Assembly: GCA_028023455.1 (NCBI GenBank)
Contig: JAQFVV010000037.1
Span: forward strand, 1,552,001 to 1,616,000
Reading direction: 5' to 3'
Length of the DNA stretch: 64,000 bases
From: Epiperipatus broadwayi
Lineage: Eukaryota > Onychophora > Udeonychophora > Euonychophora > Peripatidae
Shown: piece by piece, positions 12,431-25,139 of the stretch
Layout: every line of letters begins with the position of its first letter
Position numbering within the stretch: position 1 is the stretch's first letter
Notes under the pieces: generated by a model
The model's database searches: none
What the model saw: only the letters and a program-made list of their open reading frames with translations
Told to the model about the DNA's origin: nothing
Program-made: the position numbers and the translations under genes

Positions 12431-13254
12431 ACCACAAACTTCTTCGTATTAAAATTATTATTTCTTTTGCTTCATGACCCAGTTTTAATGCTCTAATATT
12501 AAAATTAAGCTTTACTTAAAAGATATATATATAAATGCCAATTACTTCTATTTTATTAATTAAGTTTATTTGAATCATATACAATCCTACCTTCATAATT
12601 TATATATCTATATTTAAGAGTATCTATATGCCTTGGGGAAAATAAAGTGTTCGTCTTACTATTGTTAAAATAATTTGTCATTAAATATTTTGTCATAGGT
12701 TTAATTATAATCAAATGTTTTCAAATGTATTTTCATGACCATAATGGCAGGAAAATAGTTTATATTTATATCTGTAATGAATCTCAGAACACTCCCCTAA
12801 TATATGGTAGTCACCACGTTTCTGAACCGTAAATCAAAGCATTAATAGCAATTTTGTGTAACTTCTTTCTAATACTGATTGGCATCTTAATATTGGACCC
12901 ACCAAAGATGTGTGTTTATTTGTAATATATTATTTAGCTAATAAAGAGCATATGAGATATAATAGCATGATGACACTATGTAATTATCTAACACTTGCTC
13001 ATTCACGCACATATTAATGTACTTAATTTATAAATGTATAATAATTTGTCAGTATATTAAAATATATTATTGTCTAACTTATTTGAGTAGTTCGAATTCC
13101 TTTTTCCTTCACTTCCACATATTACAGCCATGCTTATATATCTTTTAGTTTAGTCATAGTAATAGATGTCTCATTGTCTTCTCAGCTTTGCTAGTCGGCC
13201 GGATTAAGATTAATTCTTATGTGCCATCACTATTATGTTATTCATTAGCTGTTA

Positions 13255-13405
13255 TATCTGGGGCTTAGAGAGTGGGTTCAAATTCAGGCTGGTCCCTGAC
13301 CTAAATCTTGGGCTTGACTGGGTTTGAAGTACATTTTGTGAGTTCCAGGTCATGTTAGATGGATAAACATATTTTGACCGGCACAATATATATATCACAG
13401 ATACT
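13255..13405 (+). repeat. SINE-like segment with B-box match
   Basis: GAGTGGGTTCAAATTCAGG near 13270-13290 contains a B-box-like GGTTCAAATTC. It is followed by a GC-richer body (GGTCCCTGACCTAAATC; GAGTTCCAGGTCATG) and a TA-rich tail near 13386-13396. This is consistent with a tRNA-derived SINE head plus body, but the A box is unclear. Confidence 0.3.
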
Positions 13406-14141
13406 TTTCTATATGTATAGTATGCATATATAAATTAAGATTACAGTATAGCACATTTACATATATGTTTATTGTGTGTGGCTATTCACTTTTTGGTATT
13501 CATTCAAAAATAAAATTAATAGCAAATTTAATGTACTGTATCTTTATTTTTCTCCATAAAATGAATAGTGAAATGTTGGACTTTCACCATGATTAAAAAT
13601 GCTCTGGACATTATCCTTTTTTTTTTTTCAATAATTTTTTCAAATGGAAATAAAATAGCAGTCTTATTATTAGTCGGCTACAACCTCTTTAGTTGTTTAT
13701 AAGCCAAGGAAATGTTATTAATAAATGTGATCACACTTGGTACTCTGAGATGGAAAAATTGTTACGTTAGTAAATGCAAAAAAAAAAATACAAAAAACTT
13801 ATTCATAATGTTAATATAAAAGCAAAATATCACATACAATTTTTTTTTCTTTATTTGATAAATACTTCTGACATTTCTTATGTCATCAATGAAATAAGAA
13901 ATGCTTTTGTGATATTATTTCATCCTGCACCGTTTATTTTATAGGATGAATTTTTATTTGTAATTGGAGTATTTGAAATTTAGTGATGAAGGGTAAAATA
14001 TTCAGATGCAGGTCATTGAAATACTAACTCCTGATTCTCTCCAAATCTCTGAACATTTAGTGTTGTTGACTTAATTTATCTTTTGCTTCAGTCAAGAACA
14101 ATCACAAGTGAGTTGACTACATATAATTGTAAAATAATTAA

Positions 14142-14208
14142 AACAGGCAACAAGCCAGTTTTAATAACAGTTATAAGCAAGTGTAAGAAAAGTGATCATG
14201 TGATGTTT
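14142..14208 (-). mobile_element. HHE1 copy E, 67-bp mini copy
   Basis: Perfect 16-bp repeats ATTGTAAAATAATTAA at 14126-14141 and 14209-14224 bracket a remnant. It keeps the element's 3' terminus (AACAGGCAA) and the leader (reverse complement of AAACATCACATGATCAC) with almost nothing between. The duplication shows it inserted as such, or suffered an internal deletion that left both termini. Confidence 0.8.
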
Positions 14209-14304
14209 ATTGTAAAATAATTAATTAAGCATTGTATGAGATAAATTTGTTTCATATTTATATTTTTTTATATATATAAATGCTTTTATTATGAAACATG
14301 TCAT

Positions 14305-14405
14305 GTGGTTTATTGCTGTAATAGAATGGTGAACTCTAGAGCTCAAGAACCTTGGATTACTGCTTAGTTCAGTCATTTTCAATTTCAAACTTCTTATAAT
14401 CTCAC
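14305..14405 (+). repeat. tRNA-like SINE fragment
   Basis: GTGGTTTATTGCTGTAATAG, then GAACTCTAGAGCTCAAG and ATTTCAAACTTCTTATAATC, follow the same order as the SINE-like unit at 37965-38062 (GGTTAGTGCAATGGTAG, GGAACTCTAGG, GATTCAAACTTACAAATTC). The shared pattern suggests a common tRNA-related SINE. Divergence is high. Confidence 0.35.
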
Positions 14406-14474
14406 AAATAATAAACCATTCAATTATTTAAGTAATATTTACTAAGGCTGTAACCTTAGGAATAAGCGTCTGAA

Positions 14475-14554
14475 AAATTCGAAGGTAAGGACCTCTACAG
14501 GTCTTAGCCACAAGCTTACGCTTGGAAGAAAAGAGGGGTCTTACCTTCGAATTT
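14475..14554. repeat. Small foldback, 80 bp
   Basis: AAATTCGAAGGTAAG...ACCTCT on the left pairs with AGAGGGGTCTTACCTTCGAA plus TTT on the right, giving a near-perfect 22-bp stem. An inner ACAAGCTTACGCTTG lies in the loop region. It is possibly a MITE remnant. Confidence 0.6.
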
Positions 14555-14559
14555 ATTAT

Positions 14560-17030
14560 AATAATGTGCGTTTAATAAAATTTATAATTACAACTTTCAA
14601 TTATTTATTTATTTAATATGGAACATTTCAAATTATATTATTTAAATATTATCATTTTACATTTGTTTTTTACTTTTTAAATATATGACTTTCGAGCATT
14701 AATTACTTTAAGAAATGGTACATTATGATGATTTTGTCACCGACAATGAGAAGTTACCATTGCTTATTATATATATGCCTATTTGAACGTATAACCATCC
14801 AATGTCACATAATAAATTTCTTCTTTTTCTTTAAAATGATTGAATATTCAAAACAGTTAATATTTAGAAAATCAAATTAGAAGTTTTAATATTTTTTTTG
14901 CTAATAGTGGTTACATATTAGAATTTCAATTTTGATGACCAACTAGAAAGGCAAAGCATAAAAACGATAGATTGCATTAATTAATGGACATTTTCTTTTA
15001 TTTTCTGATTATCGAGAGCATTCTTTTACATCCGTAAAAAGTTAGAAAAATATTTGAACATATCGCAATCTATGATGTTTTTTTTTTTTTTAAATAAAAA
15101 CTTAAAAAATAATTTTTTATAGATTAAATGAAATACTTGTATTTTGATTTTTATATATTTTACAATGAAAGTTGTTAAAAGAAGTTGACATTTTATAAGT
15201 TTATAATTATTTATGAAATTAAAAAAAATTGCAAGTGCATTTTGTTTTTTAAAGGCTGCAAAGCTTTGTTAGAAGGGCCTTACAATATTACGTTGAAATA
15301 TGTATTTGAGCACGAAGATAAGAATTACAAAAAAAGATTACTATAAAAAAGTAAATATTGGCGAGACAATTCTAGACCGATTTTATATATAATTTTTAAA
15401 AAAAGTTTAGGAAAAGACAAGTGCTCTATTCGAAATGGGCAGATAAGAAAGTCGATCTCTTTTTCATTTTTTTTATAAGTGGTTCAGGGATCTTTGTCCT
15501 CCAGTGAATTGAAAATGTGTATATGCTACATATGATTGTGTGAATCATATTTTTGGCGAACTTTTTTTCTTTTTTTGCATTACTAAAATTTTTTTGTGTA
15601 GTTTTGACTATGGTAATATACTGTATATAGAAGATTATGTGTGTTAAGAAAAGAAAACTACACTAAGTCTTCTATCCCTTCTTTTATTAATAAACTTTTT
15701 TCTTTATCTCTCACGGAGTTTGTGATTGCTTTGTGTAAATTTGTTGTGATAAGTGGGGATATAAGAGGAATCAATAGTTTTTGCTTTTTTTTTTCAATAA
15801 TGAAATTTTGCCACAAGACTCGGTACAATATCACTGGCGTTTTTTTTTTTAAATTAAAAATTTATTTTTAAGTTTAGAAATTGGCCTTTAAATTTTATAT
15901 TTACTTAATTCAGGAAATTGACCAAGTCATTTGAGAATATTTGTCACAGGGATTTGTTTTCGTTTATTTTGATAAACTTGTCCATAAGTAAATTATGAGA
16001 AACCTCCGAAGTAAAACAATTTTTGAGCAGTTTACCGTATTATTATAATTGTAATTATGAATATAAAATTCTTGAAACATCAAAAATATTTAATAACCTA
16101 TTCCAATGATAAATGACGATAAATAGGCCTTATTTTAAAAAAAAAAAAAAAATCGTAAAAAAAACTACAATTACTTAGAGCCATTAAGCCGTAATAATTA
16201 ATTTATCGTTATCCAAATCCTTCATAAATACTATTAGAGCACAATAGTTTAATTAGCAGTTTAGCTTACTATAAGGCACTTACGTAATTAATTTGTCGTT
16301 ATTTAAATTGTTATACAAGTGTTGTATAGTATATTATACCGTAATCGATCAACGTCGGGGTTATAGAAAAAAGAATTTGTTAACTACTTAACAAGTTTGA
16401 TAAATTAGTCTAACCAGCTGAAAATCGTGAAAGCGACATTCTTTTTACTAAAAATCAAGTTTGTAATTTGAAATATTGTGCTTTTAAAAATTAACTACTT
16501 CCTAAGCTCTAATAACATTTTTTTTCTTCATTCAATGAGAAAATAAACTTCGCTGGTATCATTATGCTGATTTTTTAAAACTCATTACGTGTAATTTTAT
16601 TGATTTTTTTTTATAAAGTCACTGATTCCAAGATATTATCAAATAAAATAATACATTTTAAAAAAATAAAATTATTATATTTTTATTTTTTAACAGTAAC
16701 CAAGCGAGCAAAAATCATCAAACTTAGTTGTTAATTAAGAGATAATTGCTTATTTATTTGACATTGTTTTGTAAGCAGAATTAAGAACAAATTGTTTATT
16801 TAGGATCTGAATGCCTGAAGTGATAAATGCAAAGATAATAAAAAAACTCAGTTTATTAGTCAACATATACATGCACACACCTAGATAGATATTAAAATAG
16901 CAAATAATGTTAACACAATAGCATGCAATTAATTCTTGACCAAGTGTTATCATTTGTTCAATTTATCATGGGTAGCAATCCTCCTTAAGAATATATTTTA
17001 AAAATATTATATTTTGAAAAATATGATTAG
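14560..17030. other. AT-rich sequence without recognised gene
   Basis: Homopolymer runs dominate. The sequence AATTAATTTRTCGTTAT appears near 16197 and 16283 as a short imperfect direct repeat. Frames at 15641-15871 and 16750-16953 show no domain. Confidence 0.4.
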
Positions 17031-17034
17031 GTTT

Positions 17035-17150
17035 CGTAATGCATAATTTAGTGCAATGGTTTCAGGGGTCAGTTCTAGATCCCTAGACTGTAGCTTTAAT
17101 CCGGTCACTTCCAGTGCTCTAGGTATTATAATAGATTTATGAATGACACG
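17035..17150 (+). repeat. SINE-like segment
   Basis: TTTAGTGCAATGGTTTCAGG resembles the A-box end of the unit at 37965-38062 (TTAGTGCAATGGTAGAATA), followed by a GC-richer body (CCTAGACTGTAGCTTTAATC; CCAGTGCTCTAGG) not seen in its AT-rich neighbours. No terminal duplication was found. Confidence 0.35.
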
Positions 17151-18208
17151 GGTAGGTTGCACTATATTTTTCATTTTTTTTTTTAAGTTTAAAATGTAAA
17201 ATAATTAAATAATACAAGTTTTTATTGTCTTATGATTGTAAATACATTTACGATTTATGATACAGTTTATTTTATTGTGTTTTTGTTTTAAATACAAAAT
17301 AAAAATATCTAATCAATGTATATGTCTCTTATTTTTTTTATGCGTCTACTTTTTTAATCCTTACCTAACTTTAGAACCTAACTAAGTTTCTGTTAATATA
17401 TAATTTATATTTAAGCATATAAGGAATATTTCTAAAAATAAGAATGTATTGTTATTACAGAAAATATAAATACAGCATAATGTTAGAAGGACTAATTATA
17501 TTTTATGATGTTTCAAAACTAAGATACAGTAAGTGGATGATATATTTTGGCCATTATACTTTTATTGTATAGCTAAATCAACCTACTTTGGATAGAACTT
17601 GCATTACACACAAAGATGTGGTTAGCATAGACAAGCAATTTATATTAAGTATTATTGCAGCTTTATTTGTGGATAAGCAATCAATATACTTATGTAACCA
17701 GTAAAAATTCAAATGCATACTGCTAGCTGAAAAATTAAATATAAAAATACCAAATGATTCTCCCAAAATGTTAAGATATTCAGCAACACCCTCTGTAAAT
17801 AAATTTAGTCTGAATGTCAAGTAGCACGATTCAAGAGATTAATCAGTGGCAAACATGCACTTAATGTAGTATAACTAAAGATCACATATACACAGAAATA
17901 ATTTATACAGTACAATGGTGTAAATTGTGATCCATTCATCATTAGCTGTGAATATTATAGCATCAGTAATTATCTCTACCTTTATCATTTTTTAAAACTA
18001 CACATAAAGATCTGCAGATCCAAAATAAAATTAATATATATGAAATAATAATATAAATCACTTTGTTATCTGTGTAATCATTCAAAAAGCATATATATTA
18101 ATATATAGTTTACAGATGTTCTATGCAATCGATTTAATATGGCTTCATACTGACAAGATTAATGAGATGATTACAGTATATTATATTAGTCTTACTTATT
18201 TAAATACA

Positions 18209-18535
18209 TCACATGATCACCAGTTCAGACCATATGACTATATAAGCTATTGAGCTTAGATTGAAAATATTATTGTGTCTTCAATTTCATTCTCATAGTT
18301 TTGTAGTAAAGTAGCGTTAAAAGGTGGCTGCTGGAGGGTTGCATTAGATCCTAAGATCTAGGTGAAGTGCTCTCAGATCCAAGGCTCCTCTGATTATGGC
18401 CACAAGCCAGAAACTAGTCTGGGGATATTGGATGAGTAGGCACTAGATAGGGATTTTATGCACAAGCCTTCTGGCATCCATTGATTGCTCTGTTTGGCAC
18501 AGGGTGGTACTACTGTATGGAGAGTTTTACCTTTG
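18209..18535 (+). mobile_element. HHE1 copy F, monomeric form
   Basis: Perfect 13-bp repeats TTATTTAAATACA lie at 18196-18208 and 18536-18548. This copy has no inverted arm. It shows the leader core followed by ACTATATAAGCTATTGAGC, GGTGGCTGCTGGAGGGTTGC, the ribozyme region and the normal 3' end, so it is the best guide to the full forward unit (about 330 bp). The ribozyme is broken by loss of part of the CTGANGA core (CTCCTC followed by TGATTATGG), while GAAA, ACTAGT, TGGGGA and TTGGAT are intact. Confidence 0.85.
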
Positions 18536-19299
18536 TTATTTAAATACAATGGTAATTATAATTAAACAGCTTATTTCTTGGGGATAGATTTAAGAAACTC
18601 TTAATGAGTTGTTTCCAATTAAACTTCAGCTAAGTAGCTATTATTCTTAATGAGTTGTTCATAGTTCATAAATCTAGCCGCTACTTTTTAATTGAAAATT
18701 CTTTAGCTAATTTTCCAAGAAAAAAAACTAAATACTTTACCTAAAGGAACATTATGCTTTTATGCCCTGTGTGTTTTAAGTGCAATAGTAAAGTATCAAG
18801 TTCTGAAGTATTTCTGACCTTTTTGATGCTCAAACTTTTTATAAATTCTTAAGTGGTAAAGGCTTTCGATTATATTTTTTTACATGATGCATTTTTTATT
18901 GTAGATTTTTTAATAAAAAAAAAAAGCAATGATAAACAAATTTGTAAAGATTGTAACCAGAAGAAGATGTGCTTGTAACTTTATTAAGTCATTTAATTTT
19001 GACATTGTATACATATATAACAATAATTATATATGGTTTCAATTCTATTTGTGAAACAGATAAGCACAATAACCATTGATGTTCCTTAATGTGCCATTGA
19101 GATCAGTAATAGTCAAGTAGATGAATTCCATCTAGTTTTATTAGTAGATTTCTGGAACAAATATCGTTCCTTACATTATTATTCTTCTCTTGCATGATGT
19201 TTTTTTTTTGCTGGAATATTTGAAACATGCATAAGGTGAAGCTCTGAAAGAATGGTCATTTCAAGGAAGCAGATTTGAATGAGACAATAATATTCCTAG

Positions 19300-20560
19300 T
19301 AGTAATATCCAGAAGTTTAGCAGAATATTTTTTTTCTTCAAAGTAAAACATTCAACAATAGGATATGTAAATGCCAAGAAAGTTGTCCTTAAAAGTTTTT
19401 GTATAACAAACCCAGTAGAGAAGGTTGTTCCTAAATTCTAGACTTTATAAATGTCAAAAATAAGCTACCATAGTCCAAAGTCACTTTAATGAAACTTCAA
19501 GATAAGCTATACTTCAGTCTCTTGTTGCAGGAGATTGCATTCAGATTTTAAAATTGCATCTGTATTGATTAGATGGAAAGTTGTACTGATTTTATGAGAT
19601 CAGGAATAAGATCCTAGTTTTTCTTATCTTTATCAAAAGACTTTACACTTTCTGAAAAATATCCTTTATGTGAAGACAATTGACTATATCATCACTAAAG
19701 AATTTGTTAAATAAGATAGATGAGAGAACTGAATTCTATGGATTATCATTCTGTAAAATGTTGTGCTATTAGAAGCTGAGATTAGATTAATAAAGATAGT
19801 ACCTGTCTATAATTTATTTTAAAAATCCATTTTAATAAGGATAATTAAAAAATGAACTTGTTCATAAGTGCTCACTTTGGCCCAAATCCAGCCTGTTCAA
19901 AAGTAGATGAATATCTACTATTGTCATAATTCTTATAAAGATTATTCTTTCAAAAAATTTATAGAAAACACATGAAAATTTTTTTTAATCACTGTTAGTT
20001 TTACTAAATTTTAAGACTACTGTTCTGTTTTGTGCTAAATTTTTGGAATTGTTTCTGTATAAATTATGGTGAATAATTTACTAATAATATATTTACTTTG
20101 GGTTTTAAGGTTTTTTTAGTAACTTTTTTTAGATAATCAAAGAAGATTTCAATGTCACTGGGTTTTTTTTGGATTTAACTTTGGGCAATATTGTGGAAAA
20201 GTTATATCTTGATGTAATGATGCATTTTTTGATTTTTTTAATGTTGGACTTAGCTAGTTTCATATATGATCCATTGACACTTTCATTCATAGTAAAAAAT
20301 GGTAGTTCTTTTTTAAGATTTGTTATTCCTCTCCACCATTTTTAACATCAAGAGGTTTGAGAAGTATTCAGTAATTGGTGAACTTTTGACAAAGAAATAT
20401 TGATTCTAAATAGTATTTCTGGCTTTGTTCCAACTAAAATAAATGACTTTCATTGCATTTAATATATAAATCCTTGGATAACTAAACCTGTCATGGCAAG
20501 GAGGATATAGAAAGGGAATTTATTTTTTTATCAAAACATAAACAATATTAAATCCAATTT
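19300..20560 (-). pseudogene. Decayed LINE reverse transcriptase (minus strand)
   Basis: Minus-strand fragments include FFERIIFIRI near 19915-19965 and NSVLSSILFNKFFSDDIV near 19672-19730. The latter resembles the RT 'QGSVLSPxLFN...DD' block, with sequence apparently lost between the two motifs. SLEFRNNLLYWVCYTKTFKDN near 19390-19450 resembles the post-RT 'RNNLLQKLAGSTWG' stretch of jockey-type elements. Stops and shifts are numerous. The clade is tentative and the 5' limit is uncertain. Confidence 0.45.
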
Positions 20561-20872
20561 GCATTCGGTTCCATCTTAAGACTGGATAAATTTTCAACTA
20601 TGGGAATGTAAATTTTAAGACTTTTGTGTTTACTCTGATGATTAAAAACTCAATACTTAGTAGATAAGCAAAGCAATAATGACACTTTTTTTGTTTAAAA
20701 CAAAACATGAAGGAATTACTTCTATGCCTATTTGGACAAATGGAATGTTTCCCTTTGCTTGATTATTATAAAAAATATATAGATTGTTTAAGGACATTTG
20801 TTCCAGAAATTGAACATTTTCTTTATTGTCAGTTACATATCTCAAAAAGTTACTATAAGAATTGTTATATGT

Positions 20873-21212
20873 TAAACCACTAAACATCACATGATCACTA
20901 TTTCTTATGCTAGTACATAACTGTTATTAAAACAGGCAAAACTCTCCATACAGTAGTGCTACTCAGTGCCAATTAGAGTAATCAATGAATGCCAGAAGGC
21001 TTGTGCATAAAATCCCCATCTAGTGCCTACTCATCCAATATCCCCAGACTAAAGCTCCTCACTGATGAAGGCCACAAGCCAGAAACTAGTCTGGGGATAT
21101 TGGATGAGTAGGTACTAGATGGGAATTTTATGCACAAGCCTTCTGGCATCCATTGATTATTCTGGTTGGCACTGAGTGGCACTACTGTATGGAGAGTTTT
21201 GCCTATTTTAAT
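20873..21212 (+). mobile_element. HHE1 copy G, both arms, intact forward hammerhead core
   Basis: Perfect 13-bp repeats AATTGTTATATGT lie at 20860-20872 and 21213-21225. The leader is followed by a reverse arm ending at CCCCAGACTA (21051), within a few bases of the ribozyme cut in that arm. The forward arm then starts at AAGCTCCTCACTGATGAAGG. The two arms can form a long hairpin over about 100 bp. Confidence 0.9.
21056..21097 (+). ncRNA. Type I hammerhead ribozyme (HHE1-G)
   Basis: TCCTCA pairs with TGGGGA (stem I, one G-U). CTGATGA is at 21062-21068. Stem II is GGC/GCC with loop CACAA. GAAA is at 21082-21085, then the stem III palindrome ACTAGT and C17 at 21091. The cut is predicted at 21091^21092. 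The outer stem I half is lost at the arm junction. The stem II base has an A facing an A where the family consensus usually has a pair. Confidence 0.65.
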
Positions 21213-21225
21213 AATTGTTATATGT

Positions 21226-23216
21226 ATGATGGTGGAAAATGTATAAAGAACTGGATTAGAATAAATGGATTAATTTCCATTAATAAATTTGTAAAAATTG
21301 CATACTTAAAGATTTTCTAATTGAATAATGATTGCATTATCATTTAAACTTTCAATAACATTTGTTTGCTTTACTATTAAGAAAACATTCATGCACATTT
21401 ACTGAATATTAGTTTGTAGAAGATGAACATGGTTTATTTACCCCAATATTTAATTGATATAATTATCTCATGTTTCTTCTATGTTTAAAGAGTATCTGGT
21501 ACTTGCAGTCTGCATTTGCCTACAGCATATGGTTAATATTTTAAGTTATTCATCACAATACTTGCAGAATTAACTTTTATATTTTTATGTATTTCAACAT
21601 GATCTTTCTTTTTATATGAAATTACTTATGAAATAAAAAAAGAATGGAGAAATATGGAAGTTGTCTATCTATAAAAAATGATCTTTCTTTCTTATTAAGT
21701 AGGATTTTATCATAAGATGGAATATATTTTCCAACTGGAAACATTGCTTTTACATACAAACATATTTAAAAGGGGCAATCATAGCAAGGTTATCATCCAT
21801 TCATCCCATGGTGATGTCATATGGTCTACACTTTCTAAAATATCAGATTATAAAACAATTATAAATAAACAGATAGTGTGTTTAATATATTTATTTAAAA
21901 ATGAGACTGGCTGACAAAAGAACTAAAAGTATTTGAATTTAATCCAGATAAAGGAAAAAACAAAACAAATTGATAATTGGAATTGTTGGTTCTTAAACAT
22001 TATCTTCCTAAACATTTGACATATGATAAATAAATAAAAAAAGATATCTAAATACATTTTGTCTTAACATTTCTATCATTATCAGTTTATTGCAAGGTGA
22101 AAGTCTCTCATAATTTAATTCAATTTCTCCAATCCATGGTTTTTCTGCATCATTCAGTAAAACTTCTTTATTTCATGCAGACTCTCTTATAATCAGATTG
22201 CTGAAGTCTTTAAAAACAACTCTGATCTATAAATGTAGATATATTCTTCAAACCGGAAGCAATCAAGTTCCAATATACATTCAATCTTATCAGAACTAAT
22301 GTTTTTAAGAACTATGACAAAGTTTTCTAAAATAATGGCAAAGCTCTGAGCATTTTATAGACTTTTCATTCATCTTCATTATTAGAAATAAGACCAATCA
22401 CAAATAATAAAAAAATTGAAAACAAATTTCAGATAAAGGCATGAATGAAGAGAATAAGCTGCATAATATCACTGTTTTAGATATTAGCACATTTTTAAAT
22501 GGCATAATAGCCTGGAGGAAGATAAATGAAACTTCCAACTTTTGTGGATAATTCTTTTAAATGCACAAATCATTTTAAAGACCCTCACTAGTGCAATCTA
22601 TCTGGTTTTCATCATGAGAAATTCATGTTGTTGATTCTACTAAAAATTTTCCAAAAAATTATAATTACATCTTTTAATTATGACAATTATTGCTTTGATA
22701 AGGATGGAGTTAGCACAGAAAAATTTCTGATGTGGCAGTATTGTGGATTGTAAAGATGGGCTTAACAAAATGTCATCTAGGCTTGTTAGACCTTAAATGG
22801 TAGTGAGAATGAGATGTTAAGAGTAGGCATAGTATGAAAAGTTACAGAGTAGATTAAAATTTTTAAATATTGAAAAGTTTTTTACAATATGTAATAATAC
22901 AAAATTAATAAGAACTAGAAATATCTCAAGAGATTTTTAATAAGGGTAGATGTCATTCTATATGCATTAACGTATTAACATTGAAAAGGGCATAGTGCTG
23001 AAAAGGACTTTTTTGCATTATTATGATAAATATTTTATATAATCACTATTCTATATATTTATACTGTTTATTATAAATTTATTTGAAAAAATAACATAAT
23101 TTTTTTAAATTTCCAGTTTTCATAATTATAAAATTAGAAGTATTTTCCTTTATATGTAATTCAGAACATCATTTCCAATTGTGATTAATGTAAGATTTAT
23201 AAGATGTTCTTATTGA
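21226..23216. other. AT-rich sequence without recognised gene
   Basis: No supported coding feature. The plus-strand 65-codon frame at 21717-21914 and others lack recognisable motifs. It may hold very old retroelement debris. Confidence 0.35.
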
Positions 23217-23231
23217 GATACTTGTTTATAA

Positions 23232-23437
23232 ACTCACTATACGTATTGCCACACACAGCAAGCTAGAGTAATCAATGGATGCCAGAAAGCTTGTGTATAA
23301 AATCCCCATCTAGTGCCTATTCATCCAATATCCCCAGACTAGTTTCTGGCTTGTGGCCTTCGTCAGTAAGGAGCCTTGGATCTGAGAGCACCTAGTTAAC
23401 AACAGTTATAAGCAAGCATAAGAAGTGGGGATCATGT
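23232..23437 (-). mobile_element. HHE1 copy H, single reverse arm
   Basis: Perfect 15-bp repeats GATACTTGTTTATAA lie at 23217-23231 and 23438-23452. Read on the minus strand: leader end (GATCCCCACTTCTTATGCTT), an internal deletion, the ribozyme region and then the 3' half. The 3' terminus is a variant (GAGT without the GCCTGTTTTA tail). Confidence 0.85.
23323..23381 (-). ncRNA. Type I hammerhead ribozyme (HHE1-H)
   Basis: On the minus strand: ATCCAA, internal loop GGC, TCCTTA, CTGACGA (23360-23366), stem II hairpin GGC/CACAA/GCC, GAAA, ACTAGT, C, then TGGGGA, internal loop TA, TTGGAT. Both halves of stem I are intact (one extra G-U pair). The C at core position 7 is permitted in hammerheads (CUGANGA). 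Confidence 0.65.
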
Positions 23438-23854
23438 GATACTTGTTTATAAGTATGTTTTAATTAGATTTAATTTAGAAAATGATTATCCACTGCTTGC
23501 TTTATGGTCATGAGTAGTCAATAATATTCATAAACAAAAATTAAAAAAAAAATCATTAGATATATTAATAATCTGAAGAACATCAAGAAGTTTTTGAACT
23601 TTAAATTTATCTTTACTGAAAATATCTTTATAAGCAAGAATCTCATCACAGAGTTCGATGTTCGAGGTGATGAAACACAGTTGTAGCACGACAAGCTCAA
23701 AAGCTGATGGTAAGGTCAAAATTGCACTGACTTTGATGCACCATTTATATTTTTTTCTTGTCATTATATTTTAAGTGTTTCTCCAAATCATCATAAGGTT
23801 TTTCTTATATGTTTATTATTAATTTATGAGAAATTACTTAGGAGATTGTAATGA

Positions 23855-24068
23855 TTCGTTTACTTCATCAATTCTTCGTAATTATTATACTGCACTTCCA
23901 ACGCACACTAGTGAAGCTATATTTTAATTGTTTTATTCTGGCTTAGCAATTTTGGGGCATATTTGCTCCCATATTCATAGCCTGTGTGCCATGAAAGCGC
24001 TTAGCCAGATTAAAACATAATTAAAGTATAGCTTCACTAGTATGTGTTAGAAGCACAGTATAATAATT
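23855..24068. mobile_element. Foldback element with 12-bp direct repeats
   Basis: AGATTGTAATGA occurs at 23843-23854 and 24069-24080. Between them are a short leader and then inverted arms: TAATTATTATACTGCACTTC and CACTAGTGAAGCTATATTTT on the left pair with the right arm ending GAAGCACAGTATAATAATTA. The architecture (leader, reverse arm, forward arm, 12-bp duplication) matches HHE1, although the sequence is unrelated. TCTGGCT and AGCCAGA at the apex could pair next to GAAAGCGCTT, but no CTGANGA core is present, so I do not call a ribozyme. Confidence 0.6.
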
Positions 24069-24569
24069 AGATTGTAATGAATCTTCAATTGGTCCAAATG
24101 TTCACTGAAAAATGTTTTAAGTGACATCCAAAATTTTGTAAAAACATTGGTTCTAAAACTACTTTTTGATATTTGTAATGATTTATCATAATATTCACTT
24201 TGAAATTGGTCTCTTTTTTTGTCGAGCTATATATTTAAATTTTTGTTTTCTACCCACATTTACATAACTTTTTGTGGAAGTTATTTAAATCTGAAGAGTA
24301 TTCTGATAGAAATGTTTTTTTAAATTGCAGGATTCTAAGATAAACATGTTTGTATTTTTGTTTGTAGCCACAATTTATTCTTTTAAGCATATATGCCAAA
24401 CTATCAGGGGATTATCAAACTTGTAATCTTAAATTTAAATTAATACAATATACAGGCTTAAACCTGCGTATCTATAAAATCTTTTGCGGATTCGTGTAAA
24501 AACTTTAATATTACTACTGTGTTTCTTGGACACAAGCCTCCAAAGAGTTATAAAGGTGAGAAAGCGGTT

Positions 24570-25032
24570 GTGGCTATAATCACTGATTTGAATAAAATGT
24601 TAAAATTCCACCAATAGCAAAATGTTAAATTTAGGAATGTTTTTTAAAAAAACTTTCCAAATAGGAGAGGGTTTTCTGTCATCTCACTATTATACAATCT
24701 GGTGTCTCAAATCTCATGAAAATTGTAAAGCTTTTACAAGGTATGAGATCGCGATAGTGTTAGGAGAGATGACATGCTAGTTAAACAACACTCTCATCGC
24801 GCACCCACCCTACTATAGATTCAGGTCAAAATTGATTTTTCCAGACAGATCTCCAGATGTGATATCCTCTACCAATCAAAATTGGCATTGAGATACTTAA
24901 GGGCGTTGTATCAATAAGAAGATGATAATGTATCTCCTATTTGGAAAGATTTTTTAAAAATATTCCTAAATAACTTTTTTGCATTGGTGGAATTTTAACA
25001 TTTTATTCAAATCAGTGATTGTAGCACCTCTA
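24570..25032. mobile_element. MITE with about 90-bp terminal inverted repeats
   Basis: The left arm, from CTATAATCACTGATTTGAAT through CTTTCCAAATAGGAGA (to about 24668), is repeated inverted on the right from TCTCCTATTTGGAAAG (about 24931) to AATCAGTGATTGTAG. The central 260 bases contain no transposase. The family and target duplication were not determined. Confidence 0.65.
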
Positions 25033-25139
25033 CACCATCTTCTACCTTTTACGTGGATGGTTTGTGTGAATGAGAAACGTAGTTATTAATTTAAAAGTTT
25101 ACATTCTATATTTTAAAATGAAAATTCGTTTAACATATA

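Noticed and set aside
23855-24068. Hammerhead ribozyme in the 23.9 kb foldback
   Set aside because: GAAA, a palindrome and a stem-I-like pair exist, but no CTGANGA core is present on either strand.
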